A stretch of 64,000 nucleotides of DNA from Branchiostoma floridae. Its lineage: Eukaryota; Chordata; Leptocardii; Amphioxiformes; Branchiostomatidae. The position numbers were made by a program, and so were the translations under genes. Positions 58,856-64,000 of the stretch are shown in pieces. The stretch's first letter is position 1. Every line of letters begins with the position of its first letter. The stretch spans positions 32,916,151 to 32,980,150 of the forward strand of contig NC_049979.1 of the NCBI RefSeq assembly GCF_000003815.2. The letters are read 5' to 3'. The notes under the pieces were generated by a model. The model did not search any database, was not told where the DNA came from, and saw only the letters and a list, made by a program, of their open reading frames with translations.

Positions 58856-59690
58856 ACATTTTTAGAATCTGTACTTTCCTGCTACCTGTCACTTTATTTC
58901 AGTTCCCCCAAACCCCCTTACGGTTTTTTATTGACAACATTCTACAATATGCCTTTCTACTTTAAAACAAGAGCTTCTGAAAAAAGCTAGTCTTTCGCTT
59001 ACTTATATTGTGTACGTAAAAATGTTTGGCATAGTTTGGTCAAGCGTGGGTGCCAAGTCTGCAACGTTGGCAGCTCTGGCACAGTTTGGTCAAGTGCTAG
59101 GTTATATAACTGTTTAGTAAGGTAGTCGTTCTCACAGAGTATATTTTACTTGAACTACATATAATAACACAACTGCATGAATGATGTTAACTTTATTCGG
59201 ATTGTTTCGCTGTTAAGAACGGCTCTGTTACAGTACAACAGGGTTTTATGAAAGTGCACTGTAGTAATCAAATTTATCAGTAGATGTGTCCTGAATTTCT
59301 GCAAGAACAAACAAAGTATTGTCACCATAAACAACATAAAATATTAACACATGGCATATACAGTAATGGAAATATTTTTTTTAATGGCAAGATCATGTGA
59401 AAGGTAGATANNNNNNNNNNNNNNNNNNNNNNNNNNNNNNNNNNNNNNNNNNNNNNNNNNNNNNNNNNNNNNNNNNNNNNNNNNNNNNNNNNNNNNNNNN
59501 NNNNNNNNNNTATGTGTAATATTAGGTAATATTAGCCTCAATCTACAGTATATAAGTTATAAAAGACTCTTCCCCGTTCTGACATATTAAGCCCTTAGCT
59601 ATGTACCCAAGACCTGTATAAGCTACCCTAGCCCGAAGTGTCTGTCAGTGCCCCTGGATAACAGCGTGGATAAGAATCAGCTTAACCTTG
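58856..59690. other. Intergenic sequence with an assembly gap
   Basis: No gene recognised. A CAGTTTGGTCAAG.GT segment is repeated near 59033 and 59081, and 100 N lie at 59411-59510. Confidence 0.5.
59411..59510. other. Assembly gap (100 N)
   Basis: Exactly 100 N, probably nominal. Confidence 0.95.
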
Positions 59691-59817
59691 GATAAGGACC
59701 CTGGATAAGGACCCTGGATACGAACCCCACATAAGGACCCTGGATAAGAACCCTGGATAAGGACCCTGGGTAAGGACCCTGAATAAGAACCCTACATAAG
59801 GTTCCTGGATAAGGGTT
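59690..59817. repeat. 13-bp minisatellite GGATAAGGACCCT
   Basis: About ten units of GGATAAGGACCCT with variants (GGATAAGAACCCT, ACATAAGGACCCT). An open frame on the minus strand through it (GPYPG.L.RVLIQ repeats) is a by-product of the period. Confidence 0.85.
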
Positions 59818-60300
59818 AAAAGTTAAGTGGATACGTATATAGAACATGTGGAGGAACACCGGACAATACTTCTGCCAGGGTAAGTCGGCAGTATTTAGGA
59901 GTTTTTTTAGAAAGGAATTGTTGAAAAACTGAGATAAAATGTATGCATCTACTACATGGACATGTCAAATTATATTTGTAATCTATTTGCTGATGCAATC
60001 ATTTGATGTTGTGTTCGTATTACAATAATTTTTCAGACCATTACTTTCTACCCCACCCGTTCGGATTTATAGTACATGATTTATGACATATTCTGTTCCT
60101 GCCTTTCTTATCACTTGAAACTGCAGTAGATACGGATGTTACCAATAGTTAGACGTATTAGACTTAGACAAGTTTAGTCTTATTTCTCGCAAACTTATAT
60201 GTTCGTATATTAGTCGTCTTCACTTTCCGAATAAACGTTTCCGTTGTTCGGATTTGTTACGGATTCGCTTGAATTCGCCAAGAATCCGGGATCTTAGATC
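59818..60300. other. Intergenic sequence
   Basis: No supported feature. Confidence 0.5.
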
Positions 60301-61604
60301 CGCCACCTTGAATGAAAAAAAAAGTTTTATCAGCAAAAATCGCAAAAGGTAATGAAATATATCTAAATATTTATTTAAACGTTTTCAATTCGAAAAAAAG
60401 GTAGTTAGAAATTCTAAGGCATAATAAGCTAGCTATTCTTGATCTGGTCATATGATCCGCCATATTGGATTTAAAGCGATGATGTCCTCAAACTAGCATG
60501 CGTCATTCATATCCAATTATAAAAGATTTTCTAGATAACAAAATACTTCATTCATGTAAAAGAAAATAGCGGTAATATTAAGCCTATCCAGACTTGGGGG
60601 GGGGGGGGCTAAAAGTGCCTGCGCCAACTCTGACCTCCTAGAGCTCCCAAACGGCTTGCGGTAGAACACCCAAACTTAATGAGTTTTCCTAAAATATTGT
60701 TGGCAACAATTAAATAAACTGGTTAAGTTTATGATTTTTCATGTTGCCATGGCAACAGGTTTCTGAAAGGCAAATTTTACAAAAAATCACTATTTTTGGT
60801 TTGAACAATGGGATATTCTTGCTAGACTAACCTTTTTTCACATATGTTTAATATCTAACACATCTTAGTTGAACATTTATAATTAGAGATTCATAAATTA
60901 TGCTAATGAGTTTATGATGAAAAGTATAACAAGCTTATTTTTACTCAGATTTCATCACTACTTGGTATTTTCTTACAGAAAACATTCATGTGAACGTTTT
61001 TAATTCATTTTCATGGGGTTTAAGCGTTGTATGTTGAAAAAAATGTATCTTGAAAAATTTAAGGTTCATAAGATGGCGGATAGCTAAACTACAGATGACA
61101 TTTTGACGTCGTTCCGTCGGCTTATGACAACAGAAGTATTATAACGATTAAACAGTAATAAGATACCTTTATTTGTAATTTTTTGAGTGAGATATTTAGG
61201 TATTGTGGTAATTCCCCGTTTTAGCCAAAATATCAATTAATGACGTCATAATTACGTCTTATCATGTCATAATGATATAAAAATTTCAGGAATTATAAAA
61301 CTCAATGAGCACACCCCCCTGCAAATTTGGTGATCGTACAGTAAGCCGTTCCGAAAATACGAAGGGGGGGTCGAACGAGCCCCCCCCCACACACACACAC
61401 ACACAATCCAGGAAAGGCCCCAAAAAACAGTCTGGATAGGGTTAAAAAAACGTAAAAAAAAATGCATAAAAACGACATTGGCCATTTTCATCAAAATGTC
61501 TGACAGCGAAAGATGTCATGGCAACAAAAACGAGTGTAGAATTTTCAAATCTTTGTGAAATTGATGTCGCGGGCCTCAAAAGGCCACCTTACCGTCTGAA
61601 TAGG
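60301..61604. mobile_element. Fold-back-family TTAA element, left end lost, hosting a nested copy
   Basis: The left part (60301-60577) matches the fold-back family (GCATAATAAGCTAGCTATTC, GATCCGCCATATTGGAT). The right part ends CGTCTGAATAGGG, then TTAA at 61605-61608, with a GATGTCATGGCAAC half palindrome. 60582-61441 was inserted into it. Confidence 0.6.
60582..61441. mobile_element. TTAA element, (C)CCTATCCAGACT family
   Basis: TTAA at 60578-60581 and 61442-61445. The left end is GCCTATCCAGACTT (first base changed) plus a G-run; the right end is a C-run/CA repeat, then CAGTCTGGATAGGG. GTTGCCATGGCAAC is at 60743-60756 and an AAGATGGCGGA site near 61072. No transposase. Confidence 0.8.
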
Positions 61605-61608
61605 GTTA

Positions 61609-62870
61609 AATACAGCCTGGGCACAACTTTGCCATGTTTAAAGCTAGGTTTCTAAGTTAAAATTTATCTGCAGACTTTGAGTGGTGCAATTTGATGTCAC
61701 GAGATTTGACTTGACGGTCGTTATAATTTAGAACAGTGTTAAGTAAAAAAAGGAAAACTCAGATCAATCTCTTTTATAGATTCAATTCTAAGAATGTTAT
61801 TATTCGTTTTAAAGCACTTGCGTGGCATTCACAATCGTCTTCATATTCCAGGGTTTCTTCGTTATCCAATTGTGATTCACTCTAAGCTTTCAAGAACCGG
61901 TTGGAATGAATTCCAGACTGTACAGCTGATGTCGACTGTGTTGTTTACTATCATAATTCTACGGCTTTCTACCATATTCACGAGATAACGGATTGTCGGA
62001 TATAACATAGACTTTGAAAGGTCATCTCTCACGTTACGTATACATTTTAGCTTCGTCGACATAACAAAGAAATAGGTCCAATCCAGTGGCTTAAATTTGC
62101 TATACCTAGTAGATATTATTAATTCTTACAATGGTGAATGTATACTATAGAATTGTTATTAATTGTTCTTCCATCAATATCGATATTATTCTATCAATCT
62201 TATTTGTATTGCCTTTGCCTTAGTCGTTCAGAACTACCAATCAATGAATAAATAGATACGGATGGTAATCTATTGAGTTATTTAAAACTGCAAGAAATGA
62301 TCTGGGATGTTAAATGTTTGTTTCTTTCATATATAATAGTTTTCAGTTTTCCATAATCTATTTGAAATAGAAGCATGAACGGTTAAATTCGCACGCTGTG
62401 TGTAGAGTAACAATGGTTCGCATGGTCACAGACACAATTACCTGTTTAATGTGTTTTGCTTTTTGTTATTGTGCATAACTCGCACAGAAACATGTCGGTC
62501 ATTTCGCACTAGAGTCTACAGCCCACAAAAGTGTCCAAGCAATTGTCTAAATACACACAAACAAGCTTGCCATCACATTTATTACGGCTAGAAATTGTAC
62601 ATTTACTACCACGGAGATTTAATAAAAATTACTATGTTGATAAAACTGCAAATGTAATTTTGACCCTTTATAAAATGTACCTGCAATGGGGTTATCTTGA
62701 TAAATTATAATTGATGTGTGTAAGCAAAGAGGCTAGAATGTTATAGAAGTTTATTTGCAAGTTCGTGCCCGAGGGCTAATTGCAAGTACATGTACATGTA
62801 CATGGTATACACATAGTGACAATGGACAGTCAAAAACAATATTCTAATCTAATACTAGTGTTGGCTATTT
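61609..62870. other. Intergenic sequence
   Basis: No gene or repeat I can support. Short open frames on both strands near 61794-62062 overlap each other and look random. A palindromic (TGTACA)n-like run is at about 62786-62803. Confidence 0.5.
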
Positions 62871-64000
62871 CTAATATATGTAGAATTGTCCTAAGCTTCT
62901 TGACTCTAACCTCTGCATCTGCATCGGATACCCCCAAATGACCCCGCGAGGGGCAAAAGTAGGGGGGGAGCTGAGGCTCCCGGGTTAGGGCGGGCAGGCC
63001 GCCTGCCTGGCACGGAAGTGCTCAACGTTGGGAGCGCTTATTACAACCGTGCCAGGCAGGGCATTCCACTCGGGAATTGTGCGTGGGAAAAAAGAATGTT
63101 TGTAGATATCGGTGCGTGCAAATATGTGTTGATATTTGAAGTCGTGACTACCCCGGGTGCGCCCTTGGGCAGGCTTCAGAATATTGCTGGCGTCTATGTT
63201 AATATTATTGTTGACTACTTTATAGAAAAAGGTGAGGCGGGCGTTCCTCCTCCTTTCGGAGAGAGGGCGCCACTGCAGGTCTGAAAGCATTTGTGTCACG
63301 CTGCTAGTCTGCCGGTAGTCATTTAGGGTCACTCGGGCTGCCCTGCGCTGGACGGCCTCCACCGCCTGTATCCCTTTGTTGGTGTACGGGTCCCAGACGA
63401 TGGCACTATATTCCAAGTGAGGCCGTACCAGCGCTTTGTAACAAGTGGCCTTGACCCTAGATGGACAATGGGTCAAGTTGCGCCGAATGACTCCTAGGAC
63501 CTTACCAGCTTTGCTAGTGGCGTGGTTGATATGGGTGTCCCACCGCAAATCGTCGGACAGTTGTACTCCAAGATAGGGGTGGGACTTAACACCGGTAAGG
63601 GCTTCTCCACAGAGGGAGTACTGAGTTATGATGGGGTGCTTTTTACGGGTGATATGGAGGATGTGACATTTAGAGGGGTTGAACGACATGAGCCAACGAT
63701 TTTGCCATTCTGTTAGCGCATCGAGGTCAGACTGCAGCCCTTGTGCGTCAGAAGGCTTGCTGATAGTTCGATAAATCAAGCAATCGTCAGCAAACAGTCG
63801 AACATGTGAGTCTACGGAATCGGGTAGGTCATTAATGTAGAGCAGGAATAGCAGAGGGCCTAACACAGTACCCTGCGAAACTCCAGAGGTGACCTTGACA
63901 GCTTTAGATGTTCCACCGTCAAAGACAACCCTCTGGGTTCTCTCCGTAAGGAAGGCCCTAAGCCAAGACTGAAGGAGGCCAGAAATACCATGAACCTGAG
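62871..64000 (-). mobile_element. CR1-like LINE, 3' part, continues past the window
   Basis: A minus-strand LINE: 3' UTR at about 62871-62984, G/C-rich near the stop, and the RT reading frame from there to the window edge. It is the least damaged LINE here. Confidence 0.8.
62985..64000 (-). CDS. Reverse transcriptase (C-terminal part) of a CR1-like LINE, open, partial
   Basis: The frame is open from the window edge to the stop at 62985 (about 338 codons) without a break. In order: VHGISGLLQSWLRAFLTERT, GVSQGTVLGPLLFLLYINDL, motif C VRLFADDCLIYR (63782-63796 region), LMSFNPSKCHILHITRKK, HPYLGVQLSDDLRWDTHINH, RPHLEYSAIVWDPY, AVEAVQRRAARVTLNDY, WRPLSERRRNARLTFFYKVV and a C-terminal FPRTIPEWNALP. 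This is the fingers/palm end, thumb and C-terminal segment of a CR1-clade RT, which would prime reverse transcription at a nicked target. Motif A and the endonuclease lie outside the window. Intactness suggests a young insertion. Confidence 0.85.
   Translation of the reverse strand, partial: QVHGISGLLQSWLRAFLTERTQRVVFDGGTSKAVKVTSGVSQGTVLGPLLFLLYINDLPDSVDSHVRLFADDCLIYRTISKPSDAQGLQSDLDALTEWQNRWLMSFNPSKCHILHITRKKHPIITQYSLCGEALTGVKSHPYLGVQLSDDLRWDTHINHATSKAGKVLGVIRRNLTHCPSRVKATCYKALVRPHLEYSAIVWDPYTNKGIQAVEAVQRRAARVTLNDYRQTSSVTQMLSDLQWRPLSERRRNARLTFFYKVVNNNINIDASNILKPAQGRTRGSHDFKYQHIFARTDIYKHSFFPRTIPEWNALPGTVVISAPNVEHFRARQAACPP

Overview
This is eukaryotic, intron-containing and very repeat-rich DNA from a draft assembly, with nine runs of N. 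The CR1/L2-type non-LTR retrotransposons, the tRNA-derived SINE, the many TTAA- and TA-flanked non-autonomous DNA elements and one divergent HNF-class homeobox gene fit an invertebrate deuterostome. A lancelet (Branchiostoma) is my best guess. That is an inference from memory of the families, not a database result.

Layout. From about 0.29 to 48.8 kb the background is a T-rich tandem satellite with a monomer of about 77 bp. The monomers are diverged and recur in a fixed order, giving higher-order units of about 0.7 and 1.0 kb. Transposons have split this array again and again. They include CR1-like LINEs on the minus strand (11.7-15.1, 15.1-16.7 and 34.6-35.6 kb), LINE 3' ends on the plus strand (3.9-4.6, 36.1-37.0 and 43.8-45.8 kb), a SINE (47.7-48.1 kb), a TA-flanked element with 26-bp inverted ends (25.9-28.7 kb) and many TTAA-flanked elements. 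For several of these, an intact monomer elsewhere serves as the empty target site. The interval 39.77-47.38 kb is a nest of elements inside elements: satellite, TTAA fold-back element, long-inverted-repeat element, LINE, pogo-like element.

From 51.2 to 58.1 kb on the plus strand lies the only host gene I can support, a six-exon HNF-class homeobox gene. It has two N-terminal HNF1/HMBOX-like helical motifs, an HNF1-type POU-specific-like domain broken by an assembly gap, and an atypical homeodomain with an inserted loop. The homeodomain stops right after helix 3. It carries Asp where nearly all homeodomains have Asn51, and Trp at position 53. Its introns and 3' flank hold several TTAA elements. 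From 58.9 to 62.9 kb the DNA is intergenic with more TTAA elements and a 13-bp minisatellite. The right edge (62.98-64.0 kb, minus strand) is the 3' half of an open CR1-like reverse transcriptase reading frame that runs off the window.

The most interesting signals are: (1) the homeobox protein with a degraded recognition helix and a doubled N-terminal motif; (2) a recurrent cassette inside the TTAA elements made of a palindromic RFX X-box-like site, CRE-like TGACGTCA sites and a YY1-like CCGCCATCTTGG site; (3) the higher-order satellite, one block of which was re-duplicated together with a captured TTAA element.
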